This document shows, in pieces, positions 1 to 5,634 of a DNA stretch of 8,068 nucleotides. Below the pieces are notes generated by a model. The model searched no databases. It was not told where the DNA came from and was given only the letters and a program-made list of their open reading frames with translations. The DNA is from an uncultured Clostridia bacterium (lineage in GTDB: Bacteria; Bacillota; Clostridia; Oscillospirales; Ruminococcaceae). The position numbers and the translations under genes are program-made. The stretch's first letter is position 1; the number at the start of each line of letters is the position of its first letter. Location of the stretch: NCBI GenBank assembly GCA_937906945.1, contig CALCUE010000011.1, positions 1 through 8,068 on the forward strand, in the 5' to 3' direction.

Positions 1-134
1 GTGCTTCGCACTCTTCCTCGCGTTTTTCGACCGCGGCGCCAAACCCTGCTCGCTGGTTCCGCCACTGGCGGCGCTCGCAGGCTTTGCTCCCAAGGGGGAA
101 GGCTTTCGGCGCGGGAGCGCCGCTATCCTTTCCT
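1..134. repeat. Palindrome-rich intergenic segment, no gene
   Basis: This stretch has no credible gene. It holds a chain of short perfect hairpins: GTGC/GCAC around TTC at 1-11, CCGCCA/TGGCGG around a single base at 59-71 (itself nested between CCTGC at 45-49 and GCAGG at 77-81), and CGGCGC/GCGCCG closed by a GGGA tetraloop at 107-122. Bases 89-103 (CTCCCAAGGGGGAAG) look like one arm of the same pyrimidine/purine palindrome that recurs at 7896-7915. The density of dyads suggests degenerate intergenic repeat units laid end to end. An open frame crosses it from the window edge, but it runs straight into the next palindrome and has no coding character. Confidence 0.55.
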
Positions 135-233
135 TGTCATTCCGAAGGAACGAAGTGACTGTGGGAATCTTTTTATTCCCATCATCAGGAATAAGATTGC
201 CACATCACCGCTTCGCGGCTCCTCGCAATGACA
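135..233. repeat. Imperfect inverted-repeat element, copy 1
   Basis: This is a ~99-bp palindromic element. The left arm (135-180) begins TGTCATTCCGAAGGAACGAA and the right arm (188-233) read backwards begins TGTCATTGCGAGGAGC. The arms share blocks TGTCATT, GTGG, AATCTT and TATTCC around a short ATCATCA centre, with scattered mismatches. The shared sequence does not stop at the palindrome: bases 234-274 also match the second copy at the far end of the window in inverted orientation. The element resembles the REP/MITE-like TGTCATTGCGAGG palindromes common between genes in many bacteria. There is no internal reading frame of interest and no associated transposase here. Confidence 0.75.
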
Positions 234-294
234 GGCTGTTTTTCCCAAAATCGCCCTGCAAAGTCCCTCATCCGCCGTTTTATTCTTCTTTTTT

Positions 295-301
295 AAGGAG
301 G
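295..301 (+). promoter_or_regulatory. Ribosome binding site of rmuC
   Basis: AAGGAGG lies 7 bases before the ATG at 309, a near-perfect complement to the 16S 3' end. It fixes the rmuC start. No convincing -35/-10 pair is visible between the repeat element and this site, so the promoter either lies inside the repeat-rich segment or further left. Confidence 0.9.
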
Positions 302-308
302 TTTTGTT

Positions 309-1712
309 ATGCCACAGGAACTTGTTTTCGCTCTTTTCGCCCTCGGCGGGGTCGCCGTCGGCTTTCTGATCGCCTTTTTCATCCAAAACGCCCGGCTTTC
401 CCCGCTCAGAAGGGAAAATCAGCGGCTTCTGACCGAGACCCAGTCCCTTCGGGACAGCGTTTCGGAAACCCAGAAGTCTCTCGCCGGAAAAGAGACGGAA
501 CTGCGCTTTCGGGAAAGCGACGTTGCCCGCCTCACCCAGAAAACGCTCCAATATGAGGCGCAGATCGCCGCCCTTTCCACCAATCTCCAAAAAGCCACCG
601 CGGATCTTGCCGCCCGGGAAGAAGCCTACCGGGGGCTTGCCCAGTGGATCGCCTCGGCGGACGAGCGGATGAAAACGAGCTTCGCCGCCCTTTCGCAGGA
701 GGTGCTGACCAAAAACTCCAAAACCTTCCTCGATTCCGCCGACCACACCTTAAGCGACTTTTCCCTCCGGCTCGACGCCAACCTCAAAGGCAACAACGAG
801 GCTGTTGACCGTATCGTCTCCCCGGTGGAAAAGGAACTGAAAGAACTGCGGGACAAGGTGGACGCCCTCGAAAAGGAACGTGCCGGCGCCTACGCCGGTC
901 TTTCCGGTCAGGTGGAAAACCTCCGGAAGCAGAATACCGACCTTCTGGCCGCCACCGATCTTCTCAATGCCACCCTTAAAAACAACGCCCAGCGGGGTCG
1001 TTGGGGCGAGGAACAGCTTCGCCGTATCGCCGAGCTTTGCGGCATGGTGGAGCACATCGACTTTGAGGAACAGGAGGTCAACGCCGACAAAAACCGCCCC
1101 GACATGGTCATCCACCTCACCGGCGGACGCACCGTTCCGGTGGACAGCAAGGTGCCGATGAACGCCTATCTTCTCTATCTTGCCGACACCGACGAAACCG
1201 AGCGGCAAAAGCACCTTGCGGAACACGTCCGCGCCGTCAAAAGCCACATCGACGCTTTGCACAAGAAAGCCTACTGGCAGAGCGAGGAACGGAGCGTCGA
1301 GATGGTCGCCATGGTGGTGCCCTATGAATCGGGACTTTCGGCGGCTTTCGCCTCCGACCGGGAAATTTTCTCCTACGCCATGGAACGAAACGTGCTGCTT
1401 CTTTCGCCAATGACGTTTTACGCCTTTCTCAAATCCGTCTCCATCGGCTGGCAGGAAAACGCCATGAGCCAGAACGCCCGGGCCATCGCCGCCCTCGGCC
1501 GGGAACTGATATCCCGCTTTGACACCTTCTTCGGCTATTTCGGCGGGATCGAGCGCTCTCTCGAAAGCGCCCGAACCCAGTACGAAAGAGCCCTCGGCTC
1601 CTATAACCACCGCCTGGCGCCGACCTTCGAGCGGTTCAAAGCTCTTTCCACCGGTCTCGGGGTCGGGGAACTTCCGGAAACCGAGCCGGACCTTCTGGGC
1701 GAAACGTTATGA
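309..1712 (+). CDS. rmuC: RmuC family DNA recombination protein
   Basis: A 467-residue protein of the RmuC family, which in E. coli limits recombination between short inverted repeats. The biochemical activity is unproven, but the core is regarded as a PD-(D/E)XK nuclease-like fold. Visible order: one hydrophobic N-terminal segment (about residues 5-25) that would anchor it in the membrane, a long charged coiled-coil stretch (about 27-115 and again about 150-215), then the RmuC core from about 220 to 440. The core contains the family hallmark GRWGEEQL (230-237) and PVDSKVPMNAY (277-287), where D279 and K281 match the nuclease-like D-x-K pattern. Length is typical of the family. It starts after a strong ribosome site and ends just before a terminator, so it appears to be a single-gene unit. 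It lies next to an inverted-repeat element, the kind of substrate RmuC is linked to, but this may be coincidence. Confidence 0.95.
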   Translation: MPQELVFALFALGGVAVGFLIAFFIQNARLSPLRRENQRLLTETQSLRDSVSETQKSLAGKETELRFRESDVARLTQKTLQYEAQIAALSTNLQKATADLAAREEAYRGLAQWIASADERMKTSFAALSQEVLTKNSKTFLDSADHTLSDFSLRLDANLKGNNEAVDRIVSPVEKELKELRDKVDALEKERAGAYAGLSGQVENLRKQNTDLLAATDLLNATLKNNAQRGRWGEEQLRRIAELCGMVEHIDFEEQEVNADKNRPDMVIHLTGGRTVPVDSKVPMNAYLLYLADTDETERQKHLAEHVRAVKSHIDALHKKAYWQSEERSVEMVAMVVPYESGLSAAFASDREIFSYAMERNVLLLSPMTFYAFLKSVSIGWQENAMSQNARAIAALGRELISRFDTFFGYFGGIERSLESARTQYERALGSYNHRLAPTFERFKALSTGLGVGELPETEPDLLGETL

Positions 1713-1716
1713 AAAC

Positions 1717-1744
1717 AAAAAAGCCGCCTTTCGGCGGCTTTTTT
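1717..1744. terminator. Bidirectional terminator between rmuC and the XRE gene
   Basis: A 12-bp perfect stem (six A, then GCCGCC; loop TTTC; GGCGGC, then six T) sits 4 bases after the rmuC stop. The A and T tails are symmetric, so it can terminate transcription from both convergent genes. Its T tract touches the stop codon of the minus-strand regulator (1744-1746). Confidence 0.93.
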
Positions 1745-2214
1745 TATTTCTTATCAAAATCCCGGTAGGCGTTCTTTTCAACGTAGCTGTCCTTTTTGTT
1801 GTTCCAGTAGCCATAGAGGAAAAGCCCCAGAAGGGGAAGCGCTCCGATGAGCACCGGCTTTTTGAGCAAAATCCCCAGCGCCAGAAGCGCCAAAAGCAGA
1901 AGACCGGAAAGGAGAAGCCAGCTTTTGTTTTCCGCCATCCAGTTCTGTTTCCAGAAGGCGATCCGCTCCTCCCGGGTGAAGGGGTCTTTCTTTTCCGCCT
2001 TCGGCTCGGCGGACGCTGAAAGCAGATCGTCCACCGAAACGCCGTAAAGTTCCGAAAGGGAAAGAAGGGTCTCGGCGTCGGGAAGAAACGCCCCGGTCTC
2101 CCAGCGGGAGACGGTCTTGTTGGAGACGCCGAGGATTTCGCCCACTTCCTCCTGCGTCTGGTTTTTCGCCTTCCGAAGGGCGGCGAGATTTTTTCCGACG
2201 GCTTTTTTATCCAT
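1744..2214 (-). CDS. XRE-family regulator with C-terminal membrane anchor
   Basis: A 156-residue two-part protein. Residues 1-66 form a helix-turn-helix of the XRE/Cro-C1 type: the TQEEVGEILGVSNKTVSRWE stretch (20-39) is the classic recognition motif, followed by PDAETLLSLSELYGVSVDDL. A charged linker (about 68-97) leads into two close hydrophobic helices (about 99-117 and 120-137), then a short lysine-rich tail. This architecture of a DNA-binding head plus membrane hairpin occurs in small Firmicutes regulators; the ligand and targets are unknown. The ATG at 2212-2214 is preceded on the minus strand by AAGAAGG with about 7 bases spacing. It is transcribed divergently from the DUF2284 gene across a 158-bp gap. 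Autoregulation and control of that neighbour are inferences from the layout. Confidence 0.9.
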   Translation of the reverse strand: MDKKAVGKNLAALRKAKNQTQEEVGEILGVSNKTVSRWETGAFLPDAETLLSLSELYGVSVDDLLSASAEPKAEKKDPFTREERIAFWKQNWMAENKSWLLLSGLLLLALLALGILLKKPVLIGALPLLGLFLYGYWNNKKDSYVEKNAYRDFDKK

Positions 2215-2244
2215 TTCGTAGCCTTCTTTCTGTTTTCTACGAAA
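2214..2244. promoter_or_regulatory. Inverted repeat, candidate operator of the XRE gene
   Basis: TTTCGTAG (2214-2221) and CTACGAAA (2237-2244) form a perfect 8-bp inverted repeat with a 15-base spacer. On the minus strand the upstream half directly abuts the predicted -10 box and covers the expected transcription start, while the other half touches the ATG. That placement suits a repressor site. If transcribed in full, it could also fold and hide the ribosome site. Confidence 0.5.
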
Positions 2245-2273
2245 AGTATAGCAGAAAACGCCGGTTTTGTCTT
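2245..2273 (-). promoter_or_regulatory. Sigma-A promoter of the XRE gene
   Basis: On the minus strand a TATACT -10 box (plus-strand 2245-2250) lies 17 bases from AAGACA (2268-2273), a 4-of-6 match to the -35 consensus. The expected start is near 2238, giving a leader of about 23 bases. Confidence 0.6.
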
Positions 2274-2313
2274 CCCCATGGAGCGAGAATTTTCAGAAAA
2301 AGCGCAAAAATTG

Positions 2314-2342
2314 TTGACAAGAATGCCCTTTCGTCCTATACT
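2314..2342 (+). promoter_or_regulatory. Strong sigma-A promoter of the DUF2284 gene
   Basis: TTGACA (2314-2319), a 17-base spacer and TATACT (2337-2342) make a near-perfect vegetative promoter. Transcription would begin around 2349. A strong GGAGGGG ribosome site follows at 2361-2367, 5 bases before the ATG at 2373. Confidence 0.88.
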
Positions 2343-2372
2343 AAGGTCAGAAAATTATCAGGAGGGGTTTCG

Positions 2373-2912
2373 ATGTACGAAGAAATCAAAAAAATGGCGG
2401 AAACCATCGGCTTCCAGAAATGCGGCGAGATCGCGGCCAGAAGAATTCCCTGTGATCCGACTCTGCGCCGTTTCTGCGAACAGAATTTCTGCGGCATGTT
2501 CCGCAGTAGCTATATGTGCCCGCCGGCTGAAGGCTCCGCCGAGCTTCTGATCGCCAAACTGCACGGCTATAAAACCGCCCTTGTCTTCACCCAGGAATAC
2601 ATCTGCGAAGATATGGCCAATTACATGAACGTCCAGATCGCCCACGAGCGCCGCAGCCAGATGCTTTGGAAATCCATGCAGAAACTGGGCTACACCAAAG
2701 AGAACGCCTGCGTCCTCACCGTCGGCGGTTGCCATCTCTGCGAAAAATGCGGCATCCTCACCAACGAACCCTGCCGTCATCCGGACACCGCCTGCCCGTC
2801 CCTTTCCGGCTATTGCGTCGAGTGCGAAAAAATGACCAACATGGTCGGTCTTTCCACCAAAGCCGAAAACCCCAACGGCATCGTCTTCCTCTGCGTTGTC
2901 CTTGTCAAATAA
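2373..2912 (+). CDS. Cysteine-rich DUF2284-type metal-binding protein
   Basis: A 179-residue, apparently cytosolic protein with 15 cysteines and no signal peptide or membrane helix. It matches the pattern I know for DUF2284 (predicted metal-binding proteins, COG5423 type). There is an N-terminal cluster C35-x4-C40-x8-C49 with C49 in an SSYMCPP motif. The C-terminal half has GGCHLCEKC (C120, C123, C126), then PCRHPDTACPS (C134, C141) and C148-x2-C151. The CxxCxxC plus downstream Cys-Pro spacing suggests an iron-sulfur or zinc site. No enzymatic function is established for the family. It has its own strong promoter and terminator, so it is a monocistronic and probably well-expressed gene. It lies opposite the XRE regulator and converges on rex. 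The family call is from motif memory; the cofactor is inference. Confidence 0.85.
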   Translation: MYEEIKKMAETIGFQKCGEIAARRIPCDPTLRRFCEQNFCGMFRSSYMCPPAEGSAELLIAKLHGYKTALVFTQEYICEDMANYMNVQIAHERRSQMLWKSMQKLGYTKENACVLTVGGCHLCEKCGILTNEPCRHPDTACPSLSGYCVECEKMTNMVGLSTKAENPNGIVFLCVVLVK

Positions 2913-2930
2913 GTTTTTGCGCAAGCGTAA

Positions 2931-2960
2931 AAAAGCGCCTCCCTTTTGGGAGGCGCTTTT
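2931..2960. terminator. Bidirectional terminator between DUF2284 gene and rex
   Basis: A 13-bp perfect stem (AAAAGCGCCTCCC, loop TTTT, GGGAGGCGCTTTT) lies in the 60-base gap between two convergent genes. Flanking A and T tracts allow it to work on both strands. Confidence 0.93.
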
Positions 2961-2972
2961 GTTATATTCTTT

Positions 2973-3620
2973 TTATTTTTCCGAAAGGCGCAGGACTTCC
3001 TCCATCCGGAAGGAGAGCATCATCAGCGTATCGGAAAGGTGGACGTTCTGGATCGCGACGTCACCGTCGGTGGAAAGGTCCACCGGCGCGAAATTCCAGA
3101 TCCCCTTGACGCCGCCGGCGACCGCTTTTTCGAAGATCTCCGGCGCGGCCAAAGCCGGCGTCGCGATGACGACGATATCCACCGGGTTCTGTTCCAGATA
3201 GTCGCTGAAAAGCGATACGTTGAGGATCGGCACGTCGCCGATCCGCATGCCGTTATACATGAGGTTGCTGTCGAAAACGGCGTCGATGAAAAAACCGTCC
3301 TCGTTGAACTCCCGGAAGCTGATGATCGCCCGACCGAGGTTTCCGGCGCCGACGACGACCATGTGGTGCTGTTTTTCCAGTCCGATGAGACCGGAAAGCC
3401 AGCTTTTCAGCAGGGAAAGACTGTAACCGGGCACACCGCCGCAGGTGAAAAAGTCCTGACGGACCTGGGCGCTGGTGTTGCCGATGCGATCCGCCAGTTC
3501 CCGGGACGTGGTGGACGTTTTGCCTTCCGCTTCCATGGCGCAGATGTTCCGGTAATAGGCCGGAAGACGGCGCACCAAAGCGGTGGGCAGAATTTTCGGT
3601 TGGGTCTCTTTTTCTTTCAT
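2973..3620 (-). CDS. rex: Redox-sensing transcriptional repressor Rex
   Basis: A 215-residue Rex family repressor, which senses the NADH/NAD+ ratio and controls fermentation and respiration genes. The N-terminal winged-helix domain shows RLPAYYRNI (18-26), SRELADRIG (39-47) and the recognition-helix stretch SAQVRQDF (50-57). The Rossmann domain begins at MVVVGAGNLGRAI with the GxGxxG dinucleotide loop at G91, G93 and G96. It continues through VIATPALAAPEIF and GVKGIWNFAPVDL to a C-terminal swapped helix. Length is normal, but the wing is odd: after DF57 it reads FTCGGVPGYSL, about four residues shorter than the usual SYFG-x-x-G-x-x-GYGYNV, without the basic residues and with a cysteine (C60). 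The ATG follows GGGAGGA (plus-strand 3629-3635) with 8 bases spacing. It is a single gene with its own promoter. Confidence 0.93.
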   Translation of the reverse strand: MKEKETQPKILPTALVRRLPAYYRNICAMEAEGKTSTTSRELADRIGNTSAQVRQDFFTCGGVPGYSLSLLKSWLSGLIGLEKQHHMVVVGAGNLGRAIISFREFNEDGFFIDAVFDSNLMYNGMRIGDVPILNVSLFSDYLEQNPVDIVVIATPALAAPEIFEKAVAGGVKGIWNFAPVDLSTDGDVAIQNVHLSDTLMMLSFRMEEVLRLSEK

Positions 3621-3703
3621 GGATGGGTTCCTCCCAGACTCTCAAAGGCTGACCGGACAGACCGGATCGGAAAACACCGGTTTATGACGGTTTCGTGACA
3701 AAT

Positions 3704-3721
3704 AAATATTATACCATATTT
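3704..3721. promoter_or_regulatory. AT-rich dyad over the rex -10 box
   Basis: AAATAT (3704-3709) and ATATTT (3716-3721), extendable to TAAATAT/ATATTTA, flank a 6-base centre and cover the rex -10 box. It could be an autoregulatory site, but it does not match the known TTGTGAA-N4-TTCACAA Rex operator, and a dyad of this base composition can arise by chance. Confidence 0.25.
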
Positions 3722-3735
3722 AATGCGAAAATCAA
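3708..3735 (-). promoter_or_regulatory. Predicted rex promoter
   Basis: On the minus strand a perfect TATAAT -10 (plus-strand 3708-3713) lies 16 bases from TTGATT (3730-3735), a 4-of-6 -35 match. The leader would be about 80 bases and contains a small ACCGG/CCGGT stem at 3661-3681. Confidence 0.6.
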
Positions 3736-3776
3736 CCGAAGATCGCGCGGAAAATTCCGTGCGGCCCCGAAAAAAT

Positions 3777-3808
3777 GAAAATATACATTCCATATATAGA
3801 ATATTTTC
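3777..3808. promoter_or_regulatory. AT-rich dyad in the rex/transporter gap
   Basis: Two overlapping symmetries are visible. ATTC-x-ATATAT-x-GAAT (3787-3802) is a 16-base palindrome with one mismatched pair. The wider GAAAATAT (3777-3784) pairs with ATATTTTC (3801-3808) once a 3-base bulge is allowed. It could be an operator for either neighbour. I do not recognise a named regulator's consensus. Confidence 0.35.
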
Positions 3809-3811
3809 AGG

Positions 3812-3842
3812 ACCCGTTTCCGGGTGTCGCCGGTTTAGACCG
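3812..3842. other. Tandem short GC hairpins
   Basis: Two small stems lie side by side: ACCCG/CGGGT with loop TTTC (3812-3825), and CGGT/ACCG with loop TTAG (3831-3842). Neither is followed by a T tract, so they are not terminators by sequence. They fall in untranscribed-looking space between the two divergent promoters. Confidence 0.3.
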
Positions 3843-3864
3843 CCGGATTTTCCGCATTTTTCGT

Positions 3865-3882
3865 CATTTTGCCGTCAAAATG
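3865..3882. other. Perfect 7-bp hairpin in the rex/transporter gap
   Basis: CATTTTG (3865-3871), loop CCGT, CAAAATG (3876-3882) is a perfect inverted repeat about 75 bases upstream of the transporter -35 box. It may be a protein-binding dyad. A role in RNA is unlikely unless an unseen transcript crosses it. Confidence 0.35.
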
Positions 3883-3931
3883 CACAAAAACAATCCCCAA
3901 ACCATCGGCAAAACTACAGAAAATAGAGATT

Positions 3932-3976
3932 AGTATAATTATTCATAAAAACCCCTTGACAATGTATAATTATGCG
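3932..3976 (+). promoter_or_regulatory. Direct repeat resembling paired arginine boxes
   Basis: GTATAATTAT occurs twice (3933-3942 and 3964-3973), exactly 31 bases apart, about three helical turns. The first lies just upstream of the -35 box and the second fills the -35/-10 spacer. Extended, AGTATAATTATTCA (3932-3945) matches the ArgR box pattern TGAAT-wwww-ATTCA at 8 of 10 specified positions, and TGTATAATTATGCG (3963-3976) at 7 of 10. A repressor bound to the second would block RNA polymerase. The repeat is seen directly; ArgR is inference, and no argR gene is present in the window. Confidence 0.5.
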
Positions 3977-3984
3977 GCTATAAT
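3956..3984 (+). promoter_or_regulatory. Perfect-consensus promoter of the transporter operon
   Basis: TTGACA (3956-3961), a 17-base spacer and TATAAT (3979-3984) match the sigma-A consensus at all 12 positions. Transcription should start near 3991, giving a leader of about 43 bases, too short for a riboswitch. Such a strong promoter usually needs a repressor, consistent with the repeated motif that overlaps it. Confidence 0.93.
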
Positions 3985-4033
3985 GAGCCCATAGTCAATC
4001 GAGACCAAAAATCTTTTTGAGAGGTACATAAAA

Positions 4034-4870
4034 ATGAAAAAACTGCTTGCTCTTGTACTCGCGCTTGTCCTTGTTCTTTCGCTGACCGCCTGCGGCGGCG
4101 CTAAAAACGGCACGTTGAAAGTAGCCCTTTCCCCGGACTTCGCTCCGATGGAATTCGTCGATGGTTCCAAATCCGGTCAGGATTCCTACGTCGGCTTTGA
4201 CGTGGATCTTGCCAAATACATCGCCGACGAGCTCGGCATGGAACTCGAGATCATGCCCATGAGCTTCGACGCCTGCCAGGTCGCCGTGGAAGTCGGTACC
4301 GTCGATATGTCCATCTCCGGTTTCAGCTGGACCGAGACCCGTGCCGCCAACTACAACCTTTCCGATTATTATTACGCCGGTGATAACGAGACCGAACAGA
4401 CCATCATCACCACCAAAGATAAAGAAGGCACCTTCAAATCCGCCGCGGATTTCAGCGGAAAGAAAGTCGCCGCCCAGAGCGCTTCCCTTCAGATGGACCT
4501 CTGCAACGGACAGCTTCCCGAAGACTGCGAGATCATTGAGGTCGGCGATCTGACCACCGCTCTTCTCCAGCTCATCAACGGCGACTTCGACGCTCTTGCC
4601 TGCGCGCAGGGCAACGGCGACGTTTTCATCAACTCCCATCCCGATGAGGTCGCCGAATCCGGCTTCAAGTTCTACGTCGATCCCAAGCAGGAAGCCAACG
4701 TCATCCTTCTCAAGAAGGGCGCCGACGAGCTGACCGAAAAAGTCAACGCCGCTCTGGCCAAAGCCTATGACGCCGGTTACTACAATGAATGGTACGAAGC
4801 CGCCAAAGCGCTTGCCATGGGCGACAACGCGCAGGAGATCTCTTACGACGACGACGGTAACGTAGCCTAA
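4034..4870 (+). CDS. Amino-acid ABC transporter substrate-binding lipoprotein
   Basis: A 278-residue family 3 solute-binding protein, the outside receptor of a polar amino-acid ABC importer. Residues 1-19 are a lipoprotein signal (MKK, hydrophobic core, LTAC lipobox), with C20 as the lipidated residue. The mature protein shows the family signatures: ALSPDFAPMEF (31-41), GFDVDLAKYIADELG (54-68), TETRAANYNLSDYYY (100-114), where R103 is placed like the arginine that binds the ligand carboxylate, and GDFDALA (183-189), where D186 is placed like the residue that contacts the amino group. These features indicate an alpha-amino-acid-like ligand, but the exact ligand cannot be read from sequence. 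GAGAGG (4019-4024) lies 9 bases before the ATG. It is the first and probably most abundant product of the operon, since a hairpin follows it. Confidence 0.94.
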   Translation: MKKLLALVLALVLVLSLTACGGAKNGTLKVALSPDFAPMEFVDGSKSGQDSYVGFDVDLAKYIADELGMELEIMPMSFDACQVAVEVGTVDMSISGFSWTETRAANYNLSDYYYAGDNETEQTIITTKDKEGTFKSAADFSGKKVAAQSASLQMDLCNGQLPEDCEIIEVGDLTTALLQLINGDFDALACAQGNGDVFINSHPDEVAESGFKFYVDPKQEANVILLKKGADELTEKVNAALAKAYDAGYYNEWYEAAKALAMGDNAQEISYDDDGNVA

Positions 4871-4900
4871 CTTCTTAACACTTCTTTTGATACAGCGAAA

Positions 4901-4923
4901 GCAGAGCGGCATTGCCGCTCTGC
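4901..4923 (+). other. Intercistronic hairpin after the binding-protein gene
   Basis: GCAGAGCGGC (4901-4910) and GCCGCTCTGC (4914-4923) form a perfect 10-bp stem with a 3-base loop in the 89-base gap before the permease gene. Only a short CCTTT follows, so it would be a leaky terminator or an mRNA-stabilising structure. Either would raise the ratio of binding protein to membrane components, as is common in such operons. Confidence 0.7.
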
Positions 4924-4959
4924 CTTTGCGTCTAAACAAACCTTTTACGGAGGAAAATC

Positions 4960-5634
4960 ATGTTCAAGTTTTCAAACGTCATCAAGCTCTTGCGGGATTA
5001 CTGGAAGGTCTTTCTTCTCGAAGGCGTGCCCTATACGCTGATCTTTTCCGCCATCGCCGTTTTCTTCGGCGTCATCCTCGGTTCCCTCATCGCCTTTGGC
5101 CGTCTTTCCAAAGTCCGGCTTCTCCGCTGGTTCTGCGAAGCCTATACGGAACTCATCCGTGGTACGCCGCTTCTTTTGCAGCTCTATCTTTTCGTCCTCG
5201 TTCTGCCGAACGTCTTTTCCTCGGTGTTCCATTTAAGCTCCTTCACCTGGACGGCCATCTGCCTTTCCTTCAACAGCGCCGCCTACGTTTCGGAGATCAT
5301 CCGTTCCGGCATCCAGTCCGTCGATAAAGGACAGACCGAAGCGGCCCGTTCCCTCGGCATGAACGCCTCCCAGACCATGCTCAAAGTTGTCATGCCGCAG
5401 GCTGTCAAGAACATTTTGCCCGCCATCGGCAACGAGTTCGTCTCCGTCATCAAGGAGACCTCCATGGCCTCCACCTTCTTCCTCGGCGAACTGATGACCT
5501 CCTACCTCAAGGTCAAAGGCGCGACCTATCTGGCGTTCGAGGCTCTTATCATCGTCGCCGTCATCTATTTCGTCATGACCTTCTCGCTGAGCAAACTGGT
5601 CGGACTTTACGAAAGGAAACTGAACAAGGCATGA
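4960..5634 (+). CDS. Amino-acid ABC transporter permease (HisM/GlnP type)
   Basis: A 224-residue inner-membrane permease of the polar amino-acid (PAAT) uptake family. It has several hydrophobic helices, clearest at about 22-46, 70-90 and 188-214. Two family signatures are plain: ELIRGTPLLLQL (64-75), and the cytoplasmic EAA loop EAARSLGMNASQTMLKVVMP (127-146), which docks onto the ATPase. Length is typical. Only one permease gene is present, so the pore is presumably a homodimer. The ATG follows CGGAGG (4948-4953) at 6 bases. Its stop overlaps the ATPase start in ATGA, showing translational coupling. The substrate follows the binding protein and is not determined here. Confidence 0.95.
   Translation: MFKFSNVIKLLRDYWKVFLLEGVPYTLIFSAIAVFFGVILGSLIAFGRLSKVRLLRWFCEAYTELIRGTPLLLQLYLFVLVLPNVFSSVFHLSSFTWTAICLSFNSAAYVSEIIRSGIQSVDKGQTEAARSLGMNASQTMLKVVMPQAVKNILPAIGNEFVSVIKETSMASTFFLGELMTSYLKVKGATYLAFEALIIVAVIYFVMTFSLSKLVGLYERKLNKA

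Noticed and set aside
1..231. Open frame from the left edge into the repeat element
   Set aside because: It is built from consecutive palindromes, has no recognisable protein features, and ends inside the inverted repeat; an edge artefact.
2278..2550. 90-codon frame overlapping the DUF2284 promoter and gene start
   Set aside because: It starts upstream of the predicted transcript start and overlaps DUF2284 out of frame; no supporting signals.
3621..3735. Rex self-operator upstream of rex
   Set aside because: I looked for TTGTGAA-N4-TTCACAA or TTGTTAA-N4-TTAACAA type sites and found none; the AT-rich dyad over the -10 box is not a match.
3723..3926. 67-codon open frame in the rex/transporter gap
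   Set aside because: There is no ribosome site before the ATG, no promoter in that direction, and the product is low-complexity and unlike any family I know.
3985..4033. Riboswitch or T-box leader before the transporter operon
   Set aside because: The predicted leader is only about 43 bases, with no T-box core or terminator/antiterminator pair.
3995..4939. Long open frame (314 codons) on the minus strand opposite the binding-protein gene
   Set aside because: It is longer than the real gene but is a mirror of its GC-biased codons. The plus frame has a lipobox, family motifs, promoter and ribosome site; the minus frame has none.
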